NCBI GenBank assembly: GCA_002900995.3
Contig: CM035310.1
Location: forward strand, 1,647,898-1,711,897
Reading direction: 5' to 3'
Length of the DNA stretch: 64,000 bases
DNA from: Ganoderma boninense
Taxonomy: Eukaryota > Basidiomycota > Agaricomycetes > Polyporales > Polyporaceae
How positions within the stretch are numbered: position 1 is the first letter of the stretch; the number at the start of each line of letters is the position of its first letter. The notes below the pieces were generated by a model. The model ran no database searches, was not told the origin of the DNA, and saw only the letters and a list, made by a program, of their open reading frames with translations. This document shows positions 37,426 through 48,060 of this stretch, one piece after another. Made by a program: the position numbers and the translations under genes.

Positions 37426-39521
37426 TTACCCCCCTCTTCCCCTGCAAGGTTGTCCTCAACCGTTGAGTCAAACCTTCTGCATTGCCATCGTATACCCGCT
37501 TTATCCTGAAGACCGGCATCCTTTAGGTAGTTTTTGTAGTTAATGATGTCTTTGAGGTGTCTCCTCCAGTGCCTGTCTTCCGGTAGGTTGCGATTCAGGT
37601 GGTATAGTGCATAGAGTCGTCGTGAGGGTTGTGGACTAGTGAGGGAGTAGACTAGGCCATTGAGTGCCTTGGATGGGAAGTCCAATATTAGGACTTGTTT
37701 GTCTGTTCGTCGTACGACCCAATAGTCGAGTAGGTTGCAAGCGGCGAGTGCACCTGGATCTTCACAGTTCTTGTCGAGGTAGGCATCAATGTCGTATGCC
37801 AGTTTCTCCATTTCGTGAAGCTCGGCGATGTCGTCAATGACTACGTCCGTGGTCCTTTCCCAGTGCAGTTGTCGGATTTGGTTTTCTATGAGTATCATCG
37901 TTGCTCTAACGATGTCATCCGCTGAGACCCCATTCTCGAGTTCATCCCATCGTTTGACGTTTGTCGGGGATTCATCGATGTTGATACGGTAGGGCACATT
38001 GAACCGGAATTCTCGCTGTTCTGGTTTGACCAGTACAGAGGGGATGTTTGCCCATCGGGCGAGGCTGTCGTAGATTACAAGCTTTGCTCGGTGTTCGAGC
38101 TCCGGGTGGTGTCTGCAGTATGGGATTTCATCCAATAGTTCTTGGACTCGTCCAGGGGCCCATTCGGGAGGGAATCCGTCCATGTGGACGTAGACAATGG
38201 ATCCATCAGGTTTCTTCCGCACTATTCTCCATGGCCAGGCTCCGTGGGAGATGAAGTGGCCTTGTTGTCCAATAGGGTATCCCCATTGGGTTTGCGGCCT
38301 TGAATCGAGAGGTTCGACTTGTGAGTCTGCTTGCGATCGGGAGTAGTCGAAACGTCTGTACATATGACTATTCGGGTCGTTTGGGGATATGGGATAGGAA
38401 ATGTCACTTGCATATGAGCCTTCCGGACTCGAGATGAGTGGGATAGGTTCGAGATAAGGCATTGGAGAGTCCGGACTGTTTGGAGATATGAGGAGGTCTT
38501 CGCTGGACGACGACGTTGTAGTGCTTGGGCTACTGGAGTCGGTTCGTCGAGCTAGTAATTCCGCCACATAGGTTTCCCAATCTTGTTCCGTGGAGGAGTC
38601 CGGGTCTTTGACGTCCTGAGGGACGTCGTCCCTTTCCGGTTTGTCTCCTCGCGTTGCGCATTCCAATTGTTCCATCATTTCCTCGACTGTGACAGCATGT
38701 TCTTCGGCTGGTGATGGGAGAGGTGGAGGTGGATTTTGTTCTCTGATGATCTCGATGGATGTGGGTTCTGCTAGGAAATGGCTCTCCATCGGTACTGTGA
38801 CCAGAGTTAGAGATGGATTGATGCATGTGGTGGATGGTCCTTCGTGTGGAGAGATAGGCCCAGTACTGAGTCTGGCTGGCTCAGGTAGGGGTTGTTGTTC
38901 GGCGTTTGGGTTGTGTTGGTTTCTGTGAGGAAGAAGGTCCCATAGAGCATGAGCCCATCTCCCAGTGCTGATGACTCGGTTCATCAACTGTGTTGTGGCT
39001 ATGATACATTCGTTGTAAGCTGCTTCAGCTGACAGGAGTGCTGCAGCCTTGTTATTGGTCGGTGCCGTTGATTCCAGGATGTAGTTCATGACCTTGTGGT
39101 GCATGATGGCCATCTTCCTGTAGGAGCGGTAGATTTCGACATAGACTTCGGCATAGGGGATTTCTGTTGTGCGAAGTCGTACATGGTTCTGGAGGTCAGG
39201 GTGCAGGAGCACCCATCCGATCCGGTCGGACAGGGTTCCATCAGGATAGATAGAGGCGGCGGTTCGAGGGAGGTGATCATAGTTGACCACACGTCTCTCT
39301 TTGATGAACTGGGGAATGGGGTGATGGACTTTCGTGCCTTCCTGAGGACGAGCCGTTGGCTGGTTGCGGTGGTTAGATCGCTGACGGTTGAAGCGAGGCA
39401 TGATCAGCTGAGTGGCTTGGTGGTGTGGGTAGTGGAGTGGTAGTGGTATGAGTAGTGGGGGATGGGGATGTTGGTGCATCCTTCGTCCCTTACTTATACC
39501 CTTCCATACTGCAGTGCCCAT
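37410..39521 (-). CDS. 703-codon ORF of unknown function in the env position of the Gypsy element
   Basis: Uninterrupted frame on the element's coding strand, downstream of integrase. Its stop lies 16 nt inside the 3' LTR, so the PPT and LTR edge are coding. A more likely start is the ATG at 39401 (MPRFNRQRSNHRNQ). The N-terminal part (about residues 60-200) looks globular: IGWVLLHPDLQNHVRLRTTE, AEVYVEIYRSYRKMAIMHHK. The middle is Pro/Ser/Glu-rich and disordered. The C-terminal 250 residues look folded again: PWRIVRKKPDGSIVYVHMDG, EFRFNVPYRINIDESP, LLDYWVVRRTDKQVLILDFP. No transmembrane segment or signal peptide is visible, so it is not a typical envelope protein. No family recognised. It has no stop codon, unlike pol in the same copy. 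Confidence 0.8.
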   Translation of the reverse strand: MGTAVWKGISKGRRMHQHPHPPLLIPLPLHYPHHQATQLIMPRFNRQRSNHRNQPTARPQEGTKVHHPIPQFIKERRVVNYDHLPRTAASIYPDGTLSDRIGWVLLHPDLQNHVRLRTTEIPYAEVYVEIYRSYRKMAIMHHKVMNYILESTAPTNNKAAALLSAEAAYNECIIATTQLMNRVISTGRWAHALWDLLPHRNQHNPNAEQQPLPEPARLSTGPISPHEGPSTTCINPSLTLVTVPMESHFLAEPTSIEIIREQNPPPPLPSPAEEHAVTVEEMMEQLECATRGDKPERDDVPQDVKDPDSSTEQDWETYVAELLARRTDSSSPSTTTSSSSEDLLISPNSPDSPMPYLEPIPLISSPEGSYASDISYPISPNDPNSHMYRRFDYSRSQADSQVEPLDSRPQTQWGYPIGQQGHFISHGAWPWRIVRKKPDGSIVYVHMDGFPPEWAPGRVQELLDEIPYCRHHPELEHRAKLVIYDSLARWANIPSVLVKPEQREFRFNVPYRINIDESPTNVKRWDELENGVSADDIVRATMILIENQIRQLHWERTTDVVIDDIAELHEMEKLAYDIDAYLDKNCEDPGALAACNLLDYWVVRRTDKQVLILDFPSKALNGLVYSLTSPQPSRRLYALYHLNRNLPEDRHWRRHLKDIINYKNYLKDAGLQDKAGIRWQCRRFDSTVEDNLAGEEGGNVTDA
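37426..37445 (-). other. polypurine tract
   Basis: On the minus strand this reads a purine run (AGGGGAAGAGGGGGG) directly before the 3' LTR, the expected primer site for plus-strand synthesis. It is also coding for the end of the 703-codon ORF. Confidence 0.75.
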
Positions 39522-39757
39522 GGCTATGTTTTCATCGCCTTGGCCTGCGGTTGCTGTGGTTCATAGGGTTTGTTGCCTTGCCATTGCTTCTGCGGTGTAG
39601 TTGAGGCGGTACACGGCTTCTGGTGATTGTGCATAGCTGTCTGGTTCAAACCTAATACACATATAACTACATATAGGTATTTGGATTATGAGCATCCCTT
39701 TGGGGACTTCCATTCCTGAATGAAGTCGTGTTTCACTTGAGTTTGGGTAGAGTCGAT

Positions 39758-40078
39758 TTAGTCGTGAATTCGCTGGTGAGGCGGATGTCTGACAAAGGCA
39801 TATGCATATGGCAGGAAACGTCCAGTTTCCCTGTATCGTTGGTAGGCTTCAGGGAACTTGCGTCTAAGCCTGTTGTGGACTTTGGTTCGTATGATTGCTG
39901 GATACATTGATAGATCGTCGAGGTCCTCAAAGGTTGCTGAGTTGGTGTACTCATCCTGGAGAAAGATGACTGTGTATTGTTCCCCTTGGGGCGTTGTCAC
40001 AGTAATTTGGACCATTTCTGGTTGGAGGACGTGGATACAGTGCATGTTGGTAGGCTTATTGCGCCCATGTGCCTTCAT
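39758..40078 (-). CDS. small unknown ORF in Gypsy cargo region
   Basis: 106 codons on the element's coding strand: VQITVTTPQGEQYTVIFLQD, DLDDLSMYPAIIRTKVHNRL, then FPEAYQRYRETGRFLPYAYA. Reads like a compact folded domain. Lies between the spliced-looking ORF and the 703-codon ORF. No family recognised. Confidence 0.5.
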   Translation of the reverse strand: MKAHGRNKPTNMHCIHVLQPEMVQITVTTPQGEQYTVIFLQDEYTNSATFEDLDDLSMYPAIIRTKVHNRLRRKFPEAYQRYRETGRFLPYAYAFVRHPPHQRIHD

Positions 40079-40344
40079 GCAGTGGAGGGTGGTTGTTCTG
40101 ACTGGTTGTCCAGGGTCTTTGTGGCTTATATGCTGTTACACAGGGTTCTTGTAGTTGGCTGTGCGCATTTCTGCAGTTGGCTGTGTCTGCAGTGTTCCAG
40201 TTCTTGAGATGCTTCTTCACTGCCTTTTAGTATTGATGGTTCTTCTTCTCCCCTGTTTGGGATTTGTTTCCTGGACAAGCACAAATACCAAACATCTTCT
40301 TTTCTTTTCAATCTCTTTTTTGGAGGAACTGATCCTGTCCGATT

Positions 40345-40644
40345 TTAAAATATTACAAACGAATCGACCGCGAGCGAGATATACACTTCTGGATCTACAT
40401 ATGTATCTAATTCGATGTAGTTCCATGTATGTATTCCAAACGGGGTCGAGTAGTAACTACCGGCAATACATAACCATTCTAAGTCCGGTACGAAAGGAAG
40501 CGGAATCGGAGCGATATATGGAGTGAGCGGTGGAGAAATTAATTTATCTATGCTAATGTTTATTAGTATAGTTGCTATATGATATTTTAATGATCTTACC
40601 ATCGTCGACGACATCGTCGTCGGAGTCGTCGTCGAGGTCGTCAT
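40345..40644 (-). CDS. possible spliced ORF in Gypsy cargo region
   Basis: Open frame ending in Val/Ile/Phe. An internal GTAAGATC...ACATTAG (about 40533-40583) looks like an intron. Splicing would join an Asp-rich exon (NDDLDDDSDDDVVDDG) to IDKLISPPLTPYIAPIPLPF and EWLCIAGSYYSTPFGIHTWN. Unknown function and uncertain limits. Confidence 0.35.
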   Translation of the reverse strand: MTTSTTTPTTMSSTMVRSLKYHIATILINISIDKLISPPLTPYIAPIPLPFVPDLEWLCIAGSYYSTPFGIHTWNYIELDTYVDPEVYISLAVDSFVIF

Positions 40645-40650
40645 TGAGGT

Positions 40651-40824
40651 CTAATTGCCCCAACCCCAGGTAGCTGTGTTGTCGTCAGCCTTTTGGGCTT
40701 TATCGTGGATAAGGCGCCGTTCGTCGTACTTTTGCAGCTCCTTGTAGAGGTGGATGACGGCGACGAAGGCGATGGCCTGGGTGCCGAGGACGGTGGCGAC
40801 GAAGAGGACGAGGATGAAGAACAT
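40651..40824 (-). CDS. 57-aa single-pass membrane protein in Gypsy cargo region
   Basis: Starts MFFILVLFVATVLGTQAIAF, a hydrophobic N-terminal segment of about 25 residues, then a charged tail HLYKELQKYDERRLIHDKAQ and ends WGWGN. Looks like a small tail-out membrane protein. The frame is open further upstream to 40992, but a typical start context lies at 40824. No family recognised. Confidence 0.45.
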   Translation of the reverse strand: MFFILVLFVATVLGTQAIAFVAVIHLYKELQKYDERRLIHDKAQKADDNTATWGWGN

Positions 40825-41039
40825 GTTGTTAGGTGATGGTGGTGATGTGTGAGGAGGTGTGTGTGGTGAGGCGATGCTTACTTGTAAACGGGTTTGACCT
40901 CCTTTTAATGGTCTCGGGAGGTATGACGGTGGGCACGGAGTTCTTGCAGGTACCATCTTGCCCACGGTGCATGAGGCCGGTAGCGTCTCCATAGTCGGAG
41001 TCGCTGAGTTTCTTGAAACTCACGGTAAGCTTGCGGGAA

Positions 41040-41261
41040 TCAAATCCGCAAGCACCAGTAAACCCTTCTGAGTTCTACCAAGTCGAGTTTGTCATTCATG
41101 AAGTCCATAAGGACTTCGTTGTGGTCGGCGTCGGGTCCAAAGGTGATCCGTCGTCGAGTCCAGTAGGACCCGTTTTGGTAGAAAGGCCGTTCCTCGTCTT
41201 CTGGGTCGTGGTAGGTGATGGTGATACTGTAGTAGTAGAAGACGGTGTTGTTGGCGGCCAT
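41040..41261 (-). CDS. 73-aa ORF, first of the Gypsy post-pol ORFs
   Basis: Begins MAANNTVFYYYSITITYHDP and continues with RRRITFGPDADHNEVLMDFM, ending at 41040. The overlapping frame continues as GFDSRKLTVSFKKLSDSDYG and reaches an AG|GTAAGC donor near 40,885, so a one-base indel or a longer spliced gene is possible. Begins about 45 nt after the chromodomain stop. Function unknown. Confidence 0.42.
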   Translation of the reverse strand: MAANNTVFYYYSITITYHDPEDEERPFYQNGSYWTRRRITFGPDADHNEVLMDFMNDKLDLVELRRVYWCLRI

Positions 41262-41307
41262 GTCGGAGTGTGTGATGATGATAGTGGAAAGGATTGTACT
41301 GCTGTGA

Positions 41308-44300
41308 TTACTTCAATCGGTGTTTCTTCTTGTAATCTTTGAGAATATCTGGTGCATTCTTCAGATTCGATGCAGGTTCCCACGAATTCTCAAAGGATTC
41401 CCATCCCTTCCAGGATACAAGGTATTGCAGCCGTTTATTTCGACCGGTCCTTCGGTGATTGATTATAGCTTCTACTTCATGTTCTGGTTCTCCTTCGACT
41501 AGGTCTGGTGGAGGCCTAGGAAGGTCTGGACCATGTTCCTTTGTAGTCCTGTACGGCGTGAGTAGTGCCGCATGGAACACTGGGTGGATCTTCCACTTCT
41601 TTGGAAGACCTAGTTTGAATGTGACCGGACCTAATACCTCTGTGATGGTAAATGGTCCTTCCCGCTTTGGTGCTAGCTTTCGGTACGGATAAGGCAATTT
41701 GAGATTGGTGTTCTCAAGAAGTACCCTATCTCCCTTCTTGAAGTTTACTGGTGCCGCTGCCGAGTATCGAGTCATAGCCATTGCTGCCTGTGCATGTGAG
41801 GCTATGGTGTTCTCTCGGTCTTGTCGGAGTTCTGTAAGTCGTTCCTCTGTGCTCGGTGTTTTATGTTGCTTCAGACGGTTCCTATACCCTTTGGTTGGTA
41901 TCCGTATAGGAGTTCGAATGGGGATTTGCCGGTGGATGAATGGGTTCGCTGGTTGTGTGCGAATGCCCATGCCGGTAAGAAGTCTGCCCATTTGTCTGGG
42001 TTGTTAGCACAATAGATCCGCAGGTCTAGGTCAATTTCCTGATTGACACATTCTGTTTGTCCATCTGTTTGTGGGTGATAGGCTGTGCTTAATGAAGTCT
42101 GGATTCCAAGTACTTCGTGAAGTTCTCGGAATGCTTGTGCGGCGAATTGCGGTCCTCGGTCAGAGATGATTTTCTGTGGGAGTCCCTAGTGGCTGAATGT
42201 GTCCTTCCATAGTAGTTTCGCTGCTCCCATGGCTGTGATTTGTTTTGTGCATGGGCTTAGAACCACTGCTTTGGTGACGTCATGGTCTACTACGACCTGG
42301 ATTGCATCATATCCGTCCTCTGTGGGAGGTAGGTCCGTAATGTAATCCATGGTGATGACTTGAAAAGGTTCCGTGTTGCCGCTGTGTGGGATTGGCATGA
42401 GTGGTGCCTTGGTTGGATTTGTTCGAACTTTGGTTGTTTGGCATATGGCACATCCTCAGACATAGTTGGAGATGAATTGACTCATTCCATCCCAGTAATA
42501 TTCCCGTTTTACTAGGTCCTTTGTCTTCTGGATTCCAGGATGGGCCATGTGTACTGGCTCATGATGCATCTTGACGATGTCTCGGCGGAGATTATCATCA
42601 GGTGGCACATACACTTTATCCTTGTATAGGAGGATGCCTTCATCATCGGTCCAGTCTTCCGGTTTGCCAAAGCCTGGGCGTTGTTGAATTTTGCCTTTAC
42701 TGGTTAGTAGGTCAATCAACTGTGGGTCTCGGGCCTTGTTACTGCGGATTCTTCCCTGGAGTTCCACATTGACAGCCTTCGCAAATACTTCCTCCTTGAG
42801 TAGAGTGACACCTTCGTTGTCATTTTCCCCCCTGTCATGGTCTGGCCTCCTGGACAGAGCGTCGGCCTGGACTAGTTCTTTTCCAGGGTTGTACTTCAAT
42901 TTGTAATTGAAGGTGTCCAAGAAGATTTTCCATCGGGCTTGTCGGCGGTTCACCTTTTGAGAGGATTTGAAGTATGTGAGGTTCTTGTGATTAGTCAGAA
43001 TTTCGATGGGGTGTGGAGACCCTTGTAAGAAGTGTCTCCATGCTTCGAATGCTCTGATGATCGAGAGTAGTTCCCTCTCATAGATTTGGTAGTTCCGTTC
43101 GGCTTCAGTGAATGACTTGGACAGGTATGCACATGGGTGCCATATTCCATTTGCATCTTGTTGTCGGAGTACGGCTCCTGTGGCTACTCCTGACGCATCA
43201 CATTCCAATTGAAATGGTGCATGTGGGTCAGGGATTTGAAGGACAGGTTCTTGTGTGAATTGACATTTTAATTCCTGGAAGGCTTGTTCATGTTCGGGTT
43301 CCCATTTCCAGGGGTTATCCTTCTTAGTCAATTCAGTTAAGGGTCTGGCAATGGTCGAATAGTTTCGAATGAATCTTCGGTAGAAGTTTCCGAATCCTAA
43401 GAATGATTGGACCTGTTTGACTGTTTTGGGTGACAGCCATTCATATATGGCTTTGAGTTTGACAGGGTCCATTGCAATTCGTCCCTTGCTGATAATGGCT
43501 CCGAGGAATTCTACTTCTGGAACTTCGAATTTGCACTTTTCTGGTTTCAAGTACAAGTCGTGTTGCTGAAGTCGTTCTAGTACTCGGCAAGTTCGTTTTC
43601 GGTGTTCCTCCATTTCTTCTGAGAAGATGAGGATGTCATCCATGTAAATGATCATCCATCCTTCCCGGAGTAGGTCTTGGAAGATGGTGTCCATCATTGT
43701 CTGGAATGTGGCGGGTGCATTGCATAATCCGAAGAACATGACCATTGGTTCGAACAGTCCTAATGGTGTGATGAATGCTGCTTTGTGTTGATCACCATCT
43801 CGGATTCTGATGTTGTTGTATCCTGCTCTTACATCGAATTTGGTGAAGATTCCTGCATTACCAATTTGATTTGTCAGATTATCTGGTAGTGGTAAGGGAT
43901 AGGCATTCTTAACCGTGATATCATTGAGGGCTCGATAGTCTTGAATGGGTCATAGTGTTCCATCTTTCTTTGAAACAAAGAAAAATGGCGAGGCAAAGGG
44001 TGATTCAGATCTTCGGATGAATCCTTTTGCCAGATTTTCATCTACGAATTTGCATAGCTCCTCTTTTTCGGTTAGAGTTAGCGGATATATCTTTCCCCAC
44101 TTCTTATTCTGCAGGTTCTTTTCTGGGTTAAATTCGATTTTGTGGTCCCATGGGCGTGTTGGTGGAAATCGTTCTGCTGCTCTCTTTTCGAATACCTTGG
44201 TAAATCCTTGAGCATAGTCAGGTACGAGTTCCGATAGTGGTATCTCTTGCTTTCCTTGGTTGGCTGCAATGGCAATTTCCGTGGATATTGTTGTCTTGCG

Positions 44301-44954
44301 TAGGTTTGCAGCATTATCCCACAAGTATTTGAGCACCTTTGAAGGGTTATGAGTTAGTTGATCGTCCTCAATTTCCTCTATTGGGGCTTCAATATAAGAG
44401 ACTACCAAGTCTTGTACTGGTGTTGTTCCCGGTAATCCCCATAATGTTCCATTCGGGGGATTGTGTGTCTGTTGGTACTGGTATATCTTCTATTCCTTTT
44501 GAATGGTTTGGGGGTCGAATTTGACTCGACCACTTTGCCAGTCAATGGTGGGATTATATCTTCGGATCCATGGCATCCCCAGGATGATGTCGTCTCTTCC
44601 TAAGTCTGCTATGTACCATCGAGTCGGTAATCGTTGGTTTTTGACTCTGAATTTCCCTTTGACTCGATGGGTGATATTCCCTTTTTTGTTCACACTGTCA
44701 TCCGCATTACGGAATGTAAGCGCTCTTGGCAATCTGACAGTTGGTAGGTTGTACTGCTCCACTAGTTTCGAGTTGATGATGATGGCTTCTGCTCCAGTGT
44801 CGATAAGGGCTTTGACTTCAACGGCTTTACCTCCCACCTCAATGTAACCAGGTATCAACATGGCGTTCCTGCGCCATTGTGTATTGGTTACAAGGTTTAC
44901 ATGGTGGGAGTTTCGGTCAGACAGGTCAGGCGTTGAATCTGCCTGTCTGTTCAA
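41308..44954 (-). pseudogene. pol: Gypsy pol: protease, reverse transcriptase, RNase H, integrase, chromodomain
   Basis: Protease (44490-44954) has VKALIDTGAEAIIINSKL and DIILGMPWIRRYNPTIDW. RT has GFIRRSESPFASPFFFVSKK and WMIIYMDDILIFSEEMEE. RNase H has FQLECDASGVATGAVLRQQD and VQADALSRRPDHD. Integrase has the HH of MHHEPVHMAHPGI, a CAIC remnant, SDRGPQF and YHPQTDGQTE. The C-terminus has a GPY/F-like module and a chromodomain (LQYLVSWKGWESFENSWEPA). The same frame is kept from 44954 to 42186, broken by TAG 44490, TGA 43950, TGA 42456 and TAG 42186. A frame change near 41,880 leads to the last part. The gag stop and the pol start overlap by 4 nt (44951-44954), so pol is in a shifted frame. 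Confidence 0.92.
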
Positions 44955-46365
44955 AAATCCGTTTCGTCTGGGTCAAAGTCCTGTTGGATCACATCTACCT
45001 GGTATTCATCATCTTCACTCGGCTCGCCTGTCGACTTCTCGGAGTCGCTTTCATCGTCTCCTTCTCCTGCTTCTGAATCTTCAGTGACGATTTGTCTAAC
45101 CTTTCGGTTGACTCGTCGCCCTGGTTTGCCTCCCTTAGCTCTATTTGGACATTCTTTGGCCTGATGTCCTTGTTTGTGGCAAAAGAAGCATAAGTTCTGC
45201 TGCAGGTGTCTTGAGCGCTCTTGCAACGTCATCTTGTTTACGTTGGCTGTAGCGCTGGTGTCGGTCGTGTCAGGCTTCTCGGAGGAGTCACGGATATTTC
45301 GTCGAACTTTCGCTTGCGTGGTCTTGCGCCTAGGCTTACGCCTGTGAAGGTTTCCATCAATCTTTCGATTGATGAGGCCTTGTTCATAGATTTCTGTGGC
45401 TCGGCCGATCCAGTCCCAAATGTTGGTTGGGAGTGGGAATGATGTGGAGATCTTGTTTCGGATCCACGATGGTAGGGCATTCCGGTAGTATGACATGCTG
45501 ATTTGTCCATCAAGGATGTGGCTATACTTGATGAGGGTGTTGAACTGTGCATTGAAGGCATGGATATTGTTGAAGTCTTCAAGGGACAGTTCTTCGAGAT
45601 CCAACATAGCATTATCGGTTTGGTTGAGTGGTGTGTATGAGGTGCGAAGGAGAGCTTCAAAGTCCTTCCAGGTTGGCATATTTCGAGGATCATCCCGTAT
45701 CTTGTCGACCTGATGCTTCTTCCAGTATTTGATGTCTCCTTCTCCAAGATAGGATAATGCGTATGCAACCTTCGCCCTGTCTGTGCCATACTTGTCGGGG
45801 TCTCCCATGAATACGAGGAATAGTTGGTCAAGGAATCCTTCGAGCTTGTTCCTGTCTCCATTAAAGATCTCAGGTTCCTTGATCTTGACTCTTCCTCTTT
45901 GAGGTTGGGCATTGGGGACTGCGGTCCGGCTGGCCCACCTCCGCCTGGTCCACCTGGCCCACCTCCGTTTCCATGTGGGTTCGGCATATCGTCACCTCCA
46001 TCTCCTCCGCCTGATCCTCCTGTATCTCTATCTTCTCTAGAATCATCGTCGTCCTTACCCACTTCATCCTTGGGATTTTCAGGAGGTGATTTCTTAGAAG
46101 AACCTGTTTGTACAGAGAGTGACCATTGTGAGAACGGTTTGGGTGGTATGATCGATCCAAATGCCGCACTGGCACTTTCGGCGGGTGTAGGTGTTGTGTC
46201 TGCTGGCCGACTAAATTTTCCGATACCTCGGAATTGGAGTCGGTCAGCGAATGGATATTGGTGCGAGTTTCTGAGCATGAGGTCTGCGAACTTGTTTTTA
46301 TCTTCCTTTTTGATTCCCAAGCTCGACAGTTCTTTTTCAAAGGCTTTCGGTTGGTCTGGGTCCAT
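44951..46365 (-). pseudogene. gag: Gypsy gag with CCHC zinc knuckle
   Basis: Begins MDPDQPKAFEKELSSLGIKK, then a Gly/Pro-rich linker. The retrotransposon gag domain is KIKEPEIFNGDRNKLEGFLD and AYALSYLGEGDIKYWKKHQV, followed by a basic region, the knuckle CFFCHKQGHQAKEC and an acidic tail. The N-terminal frame and the gag-domain frame differ by one; the shift lies around 45,890-45,905 (near AAAGAGGAAGAG). It could be an indel in this copy. Confidence 0.85.
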
Positions 46366-46389
46366 GAATCCATGGTAATCGATTCCATT

Positions 46390-47603
46390 CTAGTGGACTC
46401 GATACTCAAGTTCCACAAGTTGTTGTGGTTTTCCTGTGTCCATGGGTTTTGACTTGGGTTCTTGCTCCGGCTTCTTTCCTTTGCTTTCAGTGGATGGTTC
46501 CTGACCTTCCTCAACTTCTTCTTCAACTTCTTCTTCAACTTCTTCTTCACTTCTTCCTTCTTCAACTTCCGACTCCTGAGGATTCTTAGGCTTGTTAACT
46601 AGAGGATTCTTGGGAGTTGTTGAGATTGGACTTCCTTTCGGGGTCCTAAGTGATGGAAGTATTTCCGGAAATTTACCGTATGGATTCTTTGCTTTGACTG
46701 GTCCCTCCTGACTTGGCTGGGGGATTCTGAGTGATCCTCCTAGTTTGGTTTCTACCTTGATCCGTTGATATCGTTGTGGACACAGTAGATTTTCACACAA
46801 TTCCCACTTGATTGCGAGTGATGATGGATTTTGATGACAGTCCCTTTGAGTTTTGGTATCGAATGCGTGTTGAAATCCGATACACTCTAGGCTCATTGAT
46901 TGGTGATGTAGGAACGATTGAGGTACTGTCTGTAGTATCGTTCCGCGTTAATGAGTCGTTGAAGGACTTTGATTTCCTGTGGCACTCTGGTGTCGATGAG
47001 GTTTGATGGGTCGTGTAATGCGTTCTTGACTGTAACGATTCCTTGGAGTAGTGATCGGTGGAATAGGTCTTCAGTCCAAACGAGTCTTTCCAAATCTTCA
47101 AACTGCCAGTGGAGTAGGGTGTTTTCAACTACCTTCAGGTGTTCAAGAAGGTCCTTCACTTGTTGGTGACTTCATCCAACAATGGTGGAAGATCTTTTGA
47201 TTTCTGAAAGGTTGGTGGTTACTACTTCAATCCAATCCCAGAGATGAGAATGAACTCTGTGGGTTTGTCGATCGTGGTACAGTCCTGATACCGATGTTCC
47301 GACTGTGTTTCTTGCAGCTGCTAAGATTGTCCTGGCTGTGATGCCGTCTATGTCTTTCTTGAACTCAATTCTTGCTCGTCGGAGGATGTCTTCCTCGGTT
47401 TGAGTGAGAATAGTTCCTGACTGCTCGGGGCTTTCTTCCTTTATTGCCGGGAGCTTGTCCACCTGTCTTTTTCCAAATACCGGTGTTCTAGATCTCGTGG
47501 GGGTCTCCTGCCAATATACTGTTGGTATGACAGGCCTGACGTCTTCTTTGGGCGGTACTGGTGGTGGAAACACTGATACTGTGGAACGGGTTTCTATAGG
47601 CAC
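46390..47603 (-). pseudogene. extra leader ORF upstream of gag in the Gypsy element
   Basis: 47172-47603 starts MPIETRSTVSVFPPPVPPKE. After a TGA at 47172 the same frame continues from 47159 as VKDLLEHLKVVENTLLHWQF, VPQEIKVLQRLINAERYYRQ, to 46893. A shifted frame (46390-46896) follows with a Pro/Lys stretch and an EEEVEEEVEEEVEEG acidic coiled run, reaching almost to gag. Together this resembles one ancestral long frame broken by C-to-T and indel mutations. Function unknown; it may be an N-terminal extension of gag. Confidence 0.5.
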
Positions 47604-48017
47604 TACTTCTGTCTTCTCTTTATTGAATCTGTGAAGCCACGTCCTTGTGGGTTTGGCTGGACCGTATGTGTCTCACCAAATGTTTATCGGCATGTCTTCA
47701 ACAAATCTGGCAAAGTGTGTTCCTGGCTTTGGTCCTTTTGACGATCCCTGTTGGAATTGTCCTTGGCCTGCCGTGGTGCCTTCTTTCCTTGTTCCGTTCG
47801 ACGTTATACGTCGTTCTTCTTTATACAGACTTCACTTACAGTGACAGTCTTCTGACGTAGTCTTCTTGACTTCGCTACTTGAGTCGTTCCGGGTGACTAG
47901 CACTCCCGACTATTATAGCGACAGTCTCAGACTGTTGTCGACTGGACTTTGTTACTTGTGTCGTTCCGGGTGACTAGCACTCCCGACAGCTATAACAACA
48001 GTCCCTGGTGGTGTGGG

Positions 48018-48060
48018 TTCTCTGCACCTGAAAAGGTGGAGCGCAGAGTTTTCAGTCTAA
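48018..48060 (-). other. 5' internal end of Gypsy element (primer-binding region)
   Basis: Immediately after the 5' LTR in element direction. No obvious tRNA 3'-end complement. A hairpin CTCTGC(GCTCC)ACCT / AGGTGCAGAG spans 48020-48048, which might point to another priming mode. Confidence 0.4.

Noticed and set aside
37410..39521. Envelope gene of an errantivirus-like element
   Set aside because: No signal peptide, membrane segment or glycoprotein pattern is visible; position alone is not enough.
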